The notes: a model not told the origin generated them from the sequence alone. A stretch of DNA of 64,000 nucleotides from Nitzschia sp. DOCU1 (GCA_951394045.1 OX595990.1:2844549-2908548); one strand, 5' to 3'. Positions 10,315 through 20,715 are shown, counted from the stretch's first letter. Program-made: numbers and translations.

Positions 10315-13185
10315 TCATTGCGACGCTGCGCTCCGAACTGTGTTCACTGTTTCTGTTCGGCTCCTTTCTTCCTTCGTCATTTTTTGGTTTTCCCCTTCCC
10401 CGTGAGACGAATTTGTGCTTCCCGCTACATTCGATGGTGCACTAGACGACTCCTCGACTTCAGTCATCTGCAAGTCGTTTAAGTCAAAAACGGATGACGC
10501 GTTTTGATTCACCTCGCTGATGCTCAATTGCTCTCCTGAGCTTGGTCGATTCTCCCGCTCCTGGCTGATTACGAGTAATCTTCGTCGCAGTTCACGGTTT
10601 TCTTCCTCGAGTTGCTCAAGGGTATATTTGTTGGTGACACGTGTACCGTACACTTGCTCCGTGCTCTCACTGATATTCTCAAATGATCCTGCTGACTTCG
10701 TGCTACCGAACAATATGCTTGGACCTTGTCTCTCTCCCGGAGGCTGGATGCTACCGACCATTATGCTACCTCGTCTCTCTTCCGGAGGCTGGAGTTGATA
10801 TTTCATCTTCGGTACGAAAATCCACAGCAAGGTCGAGCAACAAGTCAAAAAGACAATTGCATTCCCAACGAAAATAGATGCATCTGGATTGTCGTAAGCC
10901 AGGACCAGAACGGGACTGCCAACAAACGAGACCAGAAATATCGATATCATCACGATGGCAATATATCTTGACTCAGAAAACTCTGTTGACATAGCACGAG
11001 TCTTCCAAGCTTGGAACATCGCAAATGCCATTGCGAAAAAGTTGATGGCAAGCAGGGTGATAACAAATGGCAATTGATCTCCATCTCGGGCGCATCGACC
11101 AACCGTTTCGGCCGGGCGTCCAAACATATCCACCGATTCTACCTCGATTTCCCAATACAAAGGGTACATAATTGTTTTCACGAGCAAGACAACCACATTG
11201 GCTAAGGGAGGACGAGCAAACAAGCAAGGTGAGAGAATTTCGTAAACAGAGAATAGTCACATTGGTGGGCGATGTTTCTTCCACGTACCGCCGAGGTGAA
11301 CGATCATTGGTCTCAAAACGTCCCGGTATGTAACCGTCAATCTTCGGAAACGAATCGAGCTATTCAGAAGCAGCGAAACACGGTACGTCTTGGTGTACAG
11401 AGCAGCAAAGATAATTGAAAAACCAAGGCTGAGTAGCCAGGGCACTGCATTGCAAGCAATGTCGCATCCTCGCACGGAAGCAACACTATCATCGACCATG
11501 TTCACAGGCATGGCCATGGCAAAAATGACCACTCCCGCGCAAATCATGTGCAGAAAGATAGGCTGCGATGCGTAAACAACTCTTGTCTTGTGGTACTTGA
11601 ACGCCCAAAGAGTACAGCTGGCAGACAAGAGCAAGACGATGGTAAACATCACCCAAGTAGCAATCCGCAATCCTTGATTGAAATAGTTCTGTTGAGTATT
11701 CAAGACTGGAAGATCCTTCGGGATGTCACTCGTACCATCATTGAAAGTATACTTTACTAAGCTCTCCCAAGTCCCCTGGTTGAATACGTCTGTGACCACT
11801 GTTTTGAACTGAACCGTTGTTGCATTTGACATGATATCGTCCTCGATATGATTGACAACTTTAAAAAGTGTACTTAGCGCATCCCGAGAGCCGGTGACAT
11901 TATCCAGCACAACAGTACCAGATATGGAATTGAAAGACGTTTCCTTGATGTGCTCATAGTGCTCTCGACCATCCAGCGTCAGATTACCGTCTCGTGTGGC
12001 CCTACAGGCGGCCAAGCCAACCAAAATAGCAGCCTCATAAACGAAAGAGATGTAACCACTTTTCAATGGACTCATGAAGCTATCTTCAAAGACCACCGCA
12101 TTGCTGATTGGTACCAATGAACTCAAGTATTCAAGGTCGTCCGGATTCTTCAATTCCTGCAGTTTTTGCTGAAATTTGTTGAATAAAGGTTCCCCAACTT
12201 TTCCCCCGGAGGCTTCCATCAGTCCGACCCCGCGATACGCCAAGTGTAGAGGCGAATCCCTTTCAACTTGCCGATTGATCAGTGCCGAGTTGAAGCTGTC
12301 CGAGAAAAACCAATTATGAATGCCGTCGCCAGCGATGCCTTGACGATAGGCTTCTTCCATGACAGCATCGAAAGTGTCATTTCCAAACATGATAGCGAAA
12401 ATGAAATTAAAGCCAGTCTCCCGTAATAAAAAGACAGCGTCACGTATCCCACTCTCTGTTACGTCTTGAGGTGGTGGGATATCTACAGTTTCAATGATCA
12501 TCTCGGGTGCATGTTCTTTTGCCGCTCGTCGGAGTCCTTCCGCAAAGAAGTTCCCGTACTCATCATTCAAATGGAGTACCGCAAGATGTTTCATGTTGAG
12601 CTCCCGTGAAAAGTACAGTATGATTGGTATGGCATTTCCAAAATCTGACGGAATGGTTCGTCCAAAGAGAGGATACTGGTTTTTATCATCCAGATCGGCA
12701 CTGGTAGAGAAACCACTCAACTGTGGATACCCTTGCACACCAGTCAAGATGCTCATGGGAATAGAAACAGCAGACCTGACGGCTCCCAAAAATGCACACG
12801 GTAACCGTTCTCTCCGACTAATCACTTCAATTGCTTGCCTTAAAGATGGACCCTCAAGTAACTGAGTATCGAAAAATTCGACAGAGAATTTGACAGGACA
12901 GTCTCGTGTTTCTGCTACTTCGCTGACGAGTGATCCGTCACCGACATTGAGCTGATGAGCTGCGAGAGCAACCGCGGCAGCCACCTCGTAAGAAGGCTCA
13001 TAAGGGATTCGATCTGCACCTCGAGTGAAGTCGAGAAAGACGGGCAAGTGGCATTCAGCATGGACAAACTCCGAAGAAGAAGAATTACTCCATATGTCGA
13101 GATTGGATGGTGGAGTTCGAGTGATAGTGACCTTCTCTCGCAGTTTGTCGTTTGCAGACAGCGAGGTGAGAATAGCCGAGGACAT
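10315..13185 (-). CDS. Family C G-protein-coupled receptor-like protein (GABA-B type architecture)
   Basis: Two exons, 11289-13185 and 10315-11201, with an 87-bp intron (11202-11288) that splits a GCC codon; 927 residues. The first about 500 residues look like a periplasmic-binding-type ligand domain (AAVALAAHQLN, GAVRSAVSIPMS, YPLFGRTIPSDF). Seven hydrophobic spans follow, three in exon 1 (IATWVMFTIVLLLSASCTLW, QPIFLHMICAGVVIFAM, WLLSLGFSIIFAALYTK) and four in exon 2 (VVVLLVKTIMYPLYW, FVITLLAINFFAMAFAMF, IAIVMISIFLVSFVGSP, GNAIVFLTCCSTLLWIF). After them comes a heptad-like segment (LEQLEEENRELRRRLLVI), placed like the GABA-B receptor coiled coil. Family C receptors sense small ligands such as amino acids at the cell surface; the ligand here is unknown. 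No clear signal peptide follows the chosen ATG, so an upstream exon is possible. Confidence 0.85.
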
Positions 13186-13448
13186 TGCGATGTTTCGGTG
13201 TTGCTTGGTATTGTTAATCTACTTTCAGAGGGAACGAGTAGCGGGCTACACGGTTGTGTGTTGGGAGTGTTGTTTGTTGCTAGATTGAAGTACGCTGGTT
13301 TTATTTCGCACTAAAAAATTGTGAACTCTTTCATTTATGATGCGAGCTTGCTTCGTAAAGAACGCGAGCGAAGGCGGGGGTGAAATGACGTTGGAATACA
13401 AGCGAACCGCACATAAACTTTTCCAGCCAAAAATCCAGTTGGTGTCGT

Positions 13449-13451
13449 ACT
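13449..13451. repeat. Left target-site copy ACT of DNA transposon 1
   Basis: ACT directly before the GGAGCG terminus; the same ACT follows the right terminus at 21222-21224. Confidence 0.65.
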
Positions 13452-13480
13452 GGAGCGTTCCCAAAAGGTCAAATTACCAA
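13452..13480 (+). repeat. Left terminal inverted repeat of DNA transposon 1
   Basis: 29 bp, perfect reverse complement of 21193-21221. Confidence 0.75.
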
Positions 13481-13648
13481 ATTGAGAGCACGGGCTATCT
13501 CTCGCGGTCAGACTGCGCGTACAGATTCCTTTTCTGTACGCGGTTTCTTGGTCAAACTAATCAACCGACCACGATTTTTTGTCTCATAACCTATTAATTC
13601 GAACGAGGGCGCGCAGGGGCTATCGCTCCATGAGGCTCGTTCTTTACG

Positions 13649-14410
13649 TGCGGACTTTTGGTCCGCAACGACCGTTATCGCAGTTTTCCCGCCCAAAAGT
13701 GCGGACTTTTCGGTCCGCAAGTGCTAACGAAAATATTGCGGACTCTTTTTGTCCGCACCAGCAGGTCCGCACTGTTTGAATCCCTCGACTCATTCATTGA
13801 ATCCATCGACTCTAAGAAATGAATCAATGGACTCCGGCTCCGGACACCCATCCCGGCGTGCTCATCTCAAAAGTGCACAACAAGCATTTCAATTCAACCA
13901 TTTAATCCCAAATGACACATGGCATCGGTAAGTTTGCAGCATTTGAAGACAATTTAAAGCTTTGCATTGCCGGACAATCCAGTTGGAATCAGCCAACAAT
14001 CAGTCAACTTTCCTTATTCTTATTGTGTGTCCATGGATCGGGCCTGCCCCTCAAGGCTTTTCCTTCCTTTTATTGGCGGCTGCTGGTAATGCAGCATCCT
14101 CGACAGGCCCCATGGACAGCTTGGTCGTCATCATGCAAATTGAATACAATTGTAGGAAACTAAATTGCAGCATTGAATCGCATTGGCATTGGCAGGCCCG
14201 GCCATTGAATTGAAATGAAATGCATACACGACACGACCACACGATTAATTTGAATTTGATTACTTTGAATAGAATCCGATTACATCGAATCAATTTGATT
14301 AGATTGACTTGCGAGCAATCGAGGCGACGGCGTCCGCAAGCGTAAAGAATGAAAGAGTCCGCAAAGTTAACGGCCCAGGATAACCGCCGTTGCGGACTTA
14401 AAAGTCCGCA
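13649..14410. repeat. Cluster of GTCCGCA/TGCGGAC heptamers forming hairpins
   Basis: TGCGGAC occurs at 13649, 13700, 13737 and 14391; GTCCGCA occurs at 13661, 13713, 13751, 13765, 14332, 14357 and 14404. Four pairs face each other with 5-7 nt loops (13649-13667, 13700-13719, 13737-13757, 14391-14410). Between the two groups lie about 560 bp rich in TTGAAT/ATTGAA words. The block is inside DNA transposon 1 and could hold transposase-binding sites or regulatory stems. Confidence 0.7.
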
Positions 14411-14792
14411 AGCTGCAAGAACCCCACTGACAGAACGGCTCGTTCAAACTGCTCTCGCGCGTCAAAACTGCGCGACTTAGTCAAACGAGTCGATCACCGC
14501 CTAGCTAGTTGTGCTACTTATTTGACCTCCTAACCCGCTAGCTACTTGTGGTGACTTTGGGGTCTTTATCATTGTGGATGATGCAAAGATAGTGGTAGAG
14601 ATGAGATGAGTTTTAAATGCGATAATGTAAAAATATTCGTTGTGCTGTTGCTGTCGTGTGAATCAAAATTCTGTACGCGAGATCTGTCCCCCTCGTTCAG
14701 ATGGTCGGATCTGTACGTCAGATTCTGTTCCGTACAAAATTTATCGGGGAGTTAGCCCTTGCGCGCGGGTCAGAGTTCGAAAAAATTTGTAC

Positions 14793-15325
14793 TGCAGTAC
14801 ACTGCTTTGCACGTCGACTCCTTCGAATGATTGTAGTCCAAAATTATTAGTCTACTTAGTCATGTGCGACGTCATGTGTGATGACGTAGCATGACGAAAG
14901 CGTTGCGCGCGGACGCGGACGCTAGGCCGGTCTCGGACATCCTCGGACAGGTCCATAACCTATTGACGTCACCGACGACGTGACGTTGCACGACACAGGC
15001 ATCGCGCATGACTCCTGCTGGTCGAATGCCGATGAGATCCTAGTGTCAATGCCACCTAAGATCTGGCACCTCGATGACATTGCGGTGACTATACTTTATT
15101 CCAGAGTAGCTGACGACGTCCAAAGAACCCTAGTACAACGTCGTAGCTAATCTACTACAAGATGCATCAACCTCCTGTTCGGATTGTTGTCGATGCATGT
15201 CAAAGGTCTCGACTCTACTAGAACTACGAGAGCCTACGAGACAACTTGCATGAGAAATACATCTAGTTTTTAACTTAGCCATAATTTTTTCACAACTATT
15301 TCGATCCTACAAACGACGTAGTGCA
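14793..15325 (+). repeat. 5' LTR of element 1
   Basis: 533 bp, TG...CA ends. It contains ACGTCA (14869), TGACGT (14882), the palindrome TGACGTCA (14964-14971) and TGACGT (14981), and a possible TATA-like TATACTTTA at 15090-15098, which would place the transcript start shortly downstream. Confidence 0.93.
14869..14986. promoter_or_regulatory. CRE-like TGACGT cluster in the LTR
   Basis: Four TGACGT/ACGTCA sites within 118 bp, one the full TGACGTCA palindrome. In Phaeodactylum, TGACGT-type elements are known bZIP-bound CO2/cAMP-responsive sites; use by this LTR is inference. Confidence 0.4.
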
Positions 15326-15326
15326 T

Positions 15327-15355
15327 AGTGTTAACACTCCACGACAATCGTCGTG
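15327..15355 (+). other. Palindrome and hairpin in place of a primer binding site (element 1)
   Basis: Immediately after the 5' LTR lies the perfect palindrome AGTGTTAACACT (15327-15338), then CACGAC-AATC-GTCGTG (15340-15355), a 6-bp stem with a 4-nt loop. No tRNA 3'-end complement such as the usual TGG start is seen here. Confidence 0.6.
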
Positions 15356-15378
15356 ATCAAGACTAACTTACCATCAAG

Positions 15379-16554
15379 ATGAAGCTTTCTAACGCAACCG
15401 TCGCGGCCGTCGCCGCTATCCCTCGGAACGACATGATGAAAAGGGGTTTTCAACGCGCTCCAATCCCTATCCAACGTGAACCGGAAGTGATTGTGAACAA
15501 AGAGAAGCTTGTGACCTTCAAGTGCCGCAACATTCCCGACGATCCAAACTCGACTCAGTTTGAACTCTCGATTCTGCCTTTCAATGGCGACGAGTCGGCC
15601 GAGACCTGGTTTCGCTTGCAAGACAAGGCGGAAAAAGTGATCAAGGGGCAGAACTTGACCACTGGTCCGCAGAGGTACGAGTTCTATCGCCGTATCCTCA
15701 TCGGAAAGGCTCTCGCCAGGTTCGAAGAGTCGGCAGCAGCCGCTGGAAACGAAACGATTGCAAATCTCAAGGCGACCCTACAAGGAGTAACCAATTACGT
15801 TCTCCCGGCTCGTGCACTTCAAACTCAGAAACGCTACATGCGCCGTTTGTGTCGCAAGCCTCCCGAGATGACCATGAAGGAGTATATCAGTCGCTTCCAG
15901 CAGCTCAACCATTATTTGGCGTTGTTTGATACTACGCGTGGCGACAGGAACAAGCTACCCAAGGACGAGATTATCGAGCATGCAGAGTTTGCTATCCCCG
16001 CTAGTTGGCGTCAGCAGATGATCCTACAAGGTTTTGAGCCGATTGATCACACTTTGGATGAGTTCACCCAGTTCTGTGAGCGCCTCGAATTCACTGAAAA
16101 GTTACATGAAGCTAATCACGTCCGTAAGCCAAAGCCAGATGGCGCCCATCCTCCGAAGGGGAAGCGAGACCCGAGAATGGATCACTCGAAGCCCGCTGCT
16201 AAGCGCGGCGCCAATGACAAGACTCCTCCCTTTAAATGTGCCTACCATGGCCCCAACTGGTCCCACAACACTGGGGACTGCAAGATGGTGGTGGCGCAGG
16301 CCCAGAAGATGGCTGCCGCCCACGGAAATTTCATCAAGAACGGCGAAAAGAAGCCTCGTTACGGCAACCGTACTTGGGTACGTGACGATGGCGGCGCCAA
16401 CAAGAAAGAAGAACTGCATGCCATGATCCAGAACATGGTCAAGGACGCGGTCAAGGACGAACGCAAGCGCAAGGCGATTGATCCACCCGACGAGGAAAAC
16501 TTCAATGTGGACGAACTCTTGGCTAACCTTGTCGCTAGCGACGATGAAAACTGA
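15379..16554 (+). CDS. gag: Gag-like capsid protein of Ty3 element 1
   Basis: 391 residues. The start ATG lies 53 bp after the 5' LTR. The central part has the helical Gag look of Ty3 elements (ILPFNGDESAETWFRLQDKA, then MTMKEYISRFQQLNHYLAL). A zinc-knuckle-like C-x2-H-x5-H-x4-C motif (CAYHGPNWSHNTGDC) is at about residues 287-301, followed by a Lys/Glu-rich end. The frame closes at TGA 16552-16554; pol continues in the same frame directly after it. Compared with element 2, a patch around 16144-16208 just before the zinc motif carries most of the differences between the two elements. The protein would package element RNA into cytoplasmic particles. Confidence 0.92.
   Translation: MKLSNATVAAVAAIPRNDMMKRGFQRAPIPIQREPEVIVNKEKLVTFKCRNIPDDPNSTQFELSILPFNGDESAETWFRLQDKAEKVIKGQNLTTGPQRYEFYRRILIGKALARFEESAAAAGNETIANLKATLQGVTNYVLPARALQTQKRYMRRLCRKPPEMTMKEYISRFQQLNHYLALFDTTRGDRNKLPKDEIIEHAEFAIPASWRQQMILQGFEPIDHTLDEFTQFCERLEFTEKLHEANHVRKPKPDGAHPPKGKRDPRMDHSKPAAKRGANDKTPPFKCAYHGPNWSHNTGDCKMVVAQAQKMAAAHGNFIKNGEKKPRYGNRTWVRDDGGANKKEELHAMIQNMVKDAVKDERKRKAIDPPDEENFNVDELLANLVASDDEN
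16552..16554 (+). other. In-frame TGA between gag and pol (candidate readthrough stop)
   Basis: Context GAA AAC TGA AGG TGT GAG. The twelve codons after it are open and lead straight into the pol ATG at 16591 in the same frame. The same arrangement is in element 2. Readthrough or reinitiation at 16591 are the two options. Confidence 0.6.
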
Positions 16555-16590
16555 AGGTGTGAGCGAGTTGTACACGAAAAATCTAGTTTA

Positions 16591-19500
16591 ATGCATAATC
16601 ATAAGGACAAGTTATCCTATTACAAAGTCTCTGAAAGAGTAGGTGGGAAACGCAAAAATTGCGGATGTGACGAAGTTTTCGTTTTCCACGAGCAACGCGA
16701 TGGGGCACGACATGCGCGCCCATCCGTCTATATACCGTCCGAGCCGGGCGAGGTCTTCGCCTCATTGGACCAATGCATTAATTACCGTATCGCGGCGGAA
16801 TCGCACGCGATAACACGACTGTACAACCGGAGCTCACCAAAACGCCAGAAAACCGCGCCAGACGAAATTCCGTACTGTTTCGCGCAAATTAACACGCGCC
16901 TAGGCAAGGCCAAGGCGGCAGCGTTGACGACGCTACTAGACACCGGAGCATCACGAGGACTGATCTCCGAGAAACATGTCAAGAAACTACGTGTCAGGAC
17001 GACACCATCGAGAACCACCTTCACGACAGCTGGAGGTGTCGTCGAGACACACCGCGAAGTAAAAATCCAGTTTAAACTTCCGGAATTTCATGCCAATAGG
17101 GTGATTGAATGGGTCTTCCAGGTGACATCCGACCTTGGCAACTACGACATGATCATTGGCAGAGATCTTCTGCGAGAACTAGGTGTCAAGTTCGACTTCA
17201 AGACAAGGGAAGTCGAATGGGACTCAGCTGCTATAGCAATGAAGATATATGGCGAGACGCCCGACGAAGACGCCTGGCAGGCCGACGCAGATGGTGGTGC
17301 CAAGTCTATTAAACAAATCTTAGACGCTAAATATGCCCCAGCGGACATTCCGCAGAAAATCTCCGAGATGGACCATCTGTCGGAAGAAGATAAATCCGCC
17401 CTCAAGACGCTTCTTCAGAAACATGAGACGCTCTTTGACGGCACGCTCGGCACTTGGAAAGGCGAGCCCTATGATATCGAGCTAAAGCCTAATGTCACGC
17501 CATATCATGCGAGGCCATATCCAGTGCCGAAGGCATATGAACAGACGCTACGCGACGAGGTCGATCGCCTCTGCGCAGTCGGCGTACTAAAGAAAGTTAA
17601 CCGCTCTGAATGGGCGGCACCGTCGTTCATCATACCAAAGAAGGACAAGACGGTACGATTCATAAACGACTTTCGCGAGCTCAACAAGCGAATCAAGCGG
17701 AAGCCATTCCCGCTACCAAAGATACAAGAGCTACTGTTAAAACTAGAAGGTTTTCAGTACGCTACTAGTTTAGACCTAAACATGGGCTACTACCATGTGG
17801 AACTTAGTCCGAACGCAAAGAAACTTTGCACTCTCGTCTTCCCATGGGGAAAATATGAGATGCAGCGACTACCTATGGGACTCAGCAATAGCCCCGATAT
17901 CTTCCAGGAAAAGATGTCGTCGCTGTTCGCAGACCTAGAGTACATACGTACGTACATAGACGATCTTCTAGTACTTACTAAGGGTAGTTACCTAGACCAC
18001 CTAGAGAAACTCGACGTGGTACTACAACGTCTGAAAGACACGGGACTCAAGGTGAACATCAAGAAGTCCTTCTTCGCGAAAGCGGAGCTCGAATACCTTG
18101 GCTACTGGATTACCCGCGACGGCATCCAACCAGTAGCAACCAAAGTGCAAGCAATCCAAGCCATGCTCGCACCGCGCAATAAAAAGGAACTACGCGCTTT
18201 CATCGGTATCGTGAATTATTATCGCGACATGTGGGTGCGCCGTTCGCACATCCTCGCCCCGCTCGCATCACTTACGTCGAAAACAGCTAAGTGGGAGTGG
18301 ACCGGCGCGCACCAAGAGGCATTTGACACGATGAAGAAAATAATAAGTAAGGAGGTTCTCCTAACTTACCCGAACTTTCATCTACCGTTTGATATACATA
18401 CTGACGCGAGCGACACGCAGCTTGGCGCGGTCATCTCGCAGAACGGTAAGCCTATCGCGTTCTATAGTCGCAAACTCAATCCCGCGCAGACACGGTATAC
18501 TACTACCGAGCGGGAACTACTAGCTATTGTAGAGACACTCAAGGAGTTCCGTACGATTCTCCTAGGTCAACAGATTCGCGTCTACACCGACCACAAGAAT
18601 CTAACCTATAAAAACTTCAATACCGAACGCGTTATGCGCTGGCGACTCATCCTCGAAGAGTATGGTCCCGAACTCGTCTACGTTCGAGGTGAGACGAATG
18701 TAGTAGCGGACGCTCTTAGTCGACTTGGTAAGGACGAAAAGCCCTTTACCGAGGCCAATTTCGCAGAGTACTTTGGGGGCGACGAACTACCTGAAAGCGT
18801 CTTCCCCCTTACCTACAAGTACATTATGCGACATCAGCGAAAAGATACCGCGCTGCTCCAAAAGGCAGCGTTGGACAGTAGATATAGTGTAAAGGTTTTT
18901 CGTGGGGGCGGTAAGAAACGTCCTCTAGTAGTTAGAGATGGTAAGATAGTTATTCCGCAGTCACTCCAACGCCGATGCGTTGAGTGGTACCACGAGACAC
19001 TGTGTCATCCGGGCGAGACCCGAACAGAGCACACGATTCGGCAGCACTTCTACTGGAAAGGACTGCGAGCCGATGTCGTCGATATCTGCAAAAAATGCAG
19101 GTTGTGCCAATTAACAAAACGCAAGACCCTTAAGTACGGGCACCTACCAATTAAGGAACCCGAGAGCGAACCTTGGGAAATCCTATGTGTCGATCTCATA
19201 GGCCCCTACTCGATTAACCAGGGTAAACGAAATAAGGGTAAACAGAAACAACTCGAGCTTTGGTGCCTTACCATGATTGATCCGGCAACTGGCTGGTTTG
19301 AGATGGTTCGCGTACCCAATAAAGAGGCTTTTAGTATCGCCGAATTAGCCGAAAAGACGTGGTTCACGAGATACCCGTGGCCGCAACAGGTTATTTATGA
19401 CCGCGGTACGGAGTTCATGGGCGAATTCCGGCGAATGGTCAAGGAAGACTACGGCGTGCTTGCGCGCCCAATCACTGCGAGGAATCCGCAGGCGAACGCC

Positions 19501-19962
19501 ATACTCGAACGAGTACACCAAACTATCGGGAACATGATTCGTACGTTTGAACTGCAGCACTCAGACGATACAGTCGGACTCGATGGAATCCTGGCAGCCG
19601 TGATGTTCGCCGTTCGCGCGACATACCACACTACGCTACAGGCTACGCCGATGCAACTAGTATTCGGTAGAGATGCTATTCTCAACACCCGCTTCGAAGC
19701 TAATTGGAAGCTCATCCGTGAGCGCAAGATGCAACGCATTGCGAAGAACAATGCGGCAGAAAACAAAACGCGATTGCCGTATGAGTATCGCGCAGGCCAA
19801 CAGATCATGATCAAGCAGGACCAACAACGTAAGTTCGGTGCTAACCCCTACGATGGTCCGTATCCAATCGTCGCCGTGAATGACAACGGTACAGTACGTA
19901 TCCAGAAGGGTGCCGTTACTCAGACTTGGAACATTCGTAACATACATCCGTATCATAGTTAA
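16591..19962 (+). CDS. pol: Pol polyprotein of Ty3 element 1
   Basis: 1123 residues from ATG 16591 (open from 16555). Domains in order: aspartic protease with LLDTGASRGL (about residue 116); reverse transcriptase with FINDFRELN, LPMGLSNSPDIFQ and the catalytic YIDDLL (about 456); RNase H with THTDASDTQLGAV-like start (about 604) and ADALSRLG end; integrase with an H-H-C-C zinc finger (about 800-850), core acids in CVDLIGPY (about 867), YDRGTEF (about 937) and NPQANAILERVH (about 965). A GPY/F module (NPYDGPYPIV, about 1085) closes it. No chromodomain is visible. All catalytic residues are present, so the copy looks competent. Reverse transcription and integration of the element are its roles. 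Confidence 0.96.
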   Translation: MHNHKDKLSYYKVSERVGGKRKNCGCDEVFVFHEQRDGARHARPSVYIPSEPGEVFASLDQCINYRIAAESHAITRLYNRSSPKRQKTAPDEIPYCFAQINTRLGKAKAAALTTLLDTGASRGLISEKHVKKLRVRTTPSRTTFTTAGGVVETHREVKIQFKLPEFHANRVIEWVFQVTSDLGNYDMIIGRDLLRELGVKFDFKTREVEWDSAAIAMKIYGETPDEDAWQADADGGAKSIKQILDAKYAPADIPQKISEMDHLSEEDKSALKTLLQKHETLFDGTLGTWKGEPYDIELKPNVTPYHARPYPVPKAYEQTLRDEVDRLCAVGVLKKVNRSEWAAPSFIIPKKDKTVRFINDFRELNKRIKRKPFPLPKIQELLLKLEGFQYATSLDLNMGYYHVELSPNAKKLCTLVFPWGKYEMQRLPMGLSNSPDIFQEKMSSLFADLEYIRTYIDDLLVLTKGSYLDHLEKLDVVLQRLKDTGLKVNIKKSFFAKAELEYLGYWITRDGIQPVATKVQAIQAMLAPRNKKELRAFIGIVNYYRDMWVRRSHILAPLASLTSKTAKWEWTGAHQEAFDTMKKIISKEVLLTYPNFHLPFDIHTDASDTQLGAVISQNGKPIAFYSRKLNPAQTRYTTTERELLAIVETLKEFRTILLGQQIRVYTDHKNLTYKNFNTERVMRWRLILEEYGPELVYVRGETNVVADALSRLGKDEKPFTEANFAEYFGGDELPESVFPLTYKYIMRHQRKDTALLQKAALDSRYSVKVFRGGGKKRPLVVRDGKIVIPQSLQRRCVEWYHETLCHPGETRTEHTIRQHFYWKGLRADVVDICKKCRLCQLTKRKTLKYGHLPIKEPESEPWEILCVDLIGPYSINQGKRNKGKQKQLELWCLTMIDPATGWFEMVRVPNKEAFSIAELAEKTWFTRYPWPQQVIYDRGTEFMGEFRRMVKEDYGVLARPITARNPQANAILERVHQTIGNMIRTFELQHSDDTVGLDGILAAVMFAVRATYHTTLQATPMQLVFGRDAILNTRFEANWKLIRERKMQRIAKNNAAENKTRLPYEYRAGQQIMIKQDQQRKFGANPYDGPYPIVAVNDNGTVRIQKGAVTQTWNIRNIHPYHS

Positions 19963-19971
19963 GTCCTGTCC

Positions 19972-19989
19972 CTCCGTCATGGGGGCGGG
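19972..19989 (+). other. Polypurine tract region of element 1
   Basis: G-rich run (CATGGGGGCGGG) ending directly at the 3' LTR start, the usual site of plus-strand priming. Confidence 0.55.
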
Positions 19990-20522
19990 TGCAGTACACT
20001 GCTTTGCACGTCGACTCCTTCGAATGATTGTAGTCCAAAATTATTAGTCTACTTAGTCATGTGCGACGTCATGTGTGATGACGTAGCATGACGAAAGCGT
20101 TGCGCGCGGACGCGGACGCTAGGCCGGTCTCGGACATCCTCGGACAGGCCCATAACCTATTGACGTCACCGACGACGTGACGTTGCACGACACAGGCATC
20201 GCGCATGACTCCTGCTGGTCGAATGCCGATGAGATCCTAGTGTCAATGCCACCTAAGATCTGGCACCTCGATGACATTGCGGTGACTATACTTTATTCCA
20301 GAGTAGCTGACGACGTCCAAAGAACCCTAGTACAACGTCGTAGCTAATCTACTACAAGATGCATCAACCTCCTGTTCGGATTGTTGTCGATGCATGTCAA
20401 AGGTCTCGACTCTACTAGAACTACGAGAGCCTACGAGACAACTTGCATGAGAAATACATCTAGTTTTTAACTTAGCCATAATTTTTTCACAACTATTTCG
20501 ATCCTACAAACGACGTAGTGCA
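19990..20522 (+). repeat. 3' LTR of element 1
   Basis: 533 bp, one base different by eye from the 5' LTR; followed by GTAC target copy at 20523-20526. Confidence 0.94.
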
Positions 20523-20715
20523 GTACGCCGTGCCGTCTGACCGGGACTTAGCCCGTGCTCTGAGAAGGCTCAATTTAGTGCACGTACATAAATTTACGGA
20601 CGCCGCCAAAAGCTCAGATTGAGCACTATCAAAAGTAATCATATTAGTCATTAAGATAGTTCCAGCACACCGCTTGTTGATTTCCCCACTGCCAATTCCA
20701 ATGACAAAGCAATGA

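Larger units (their letters stand above)
14793..20522 (+). mobile_element. Ty3-type LTR retrotransposon, element 1 (complete)
   Basis: 533-bp LTRs at 14793-15325 and 19990-20522 begin TGCAGTAC and end GTAGTGCA. They are flanked by direct 4-bp GTAC copies (14789-14792 and 20523-20526). Gag (15379-16554) and pol (16591-19962) are intact, with domain order protease, reverse transcriptase, RNase H, integrase, which defines the Ty3 (gypsy) group. The two LTRs differ at one base seen by eye (a T/C near 14951), so insertion is recent. It lies inside DNA transposon 1. Confidence 0.95.

Noticed and set aside
15331..15621. Minus-strand ORFs inside gag and pol (for example 15331-15621, 16102-16575, 19449-19814)
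   Set aside because: Shadows of intact retrotransposon genes, repeated in both copies for that reason.
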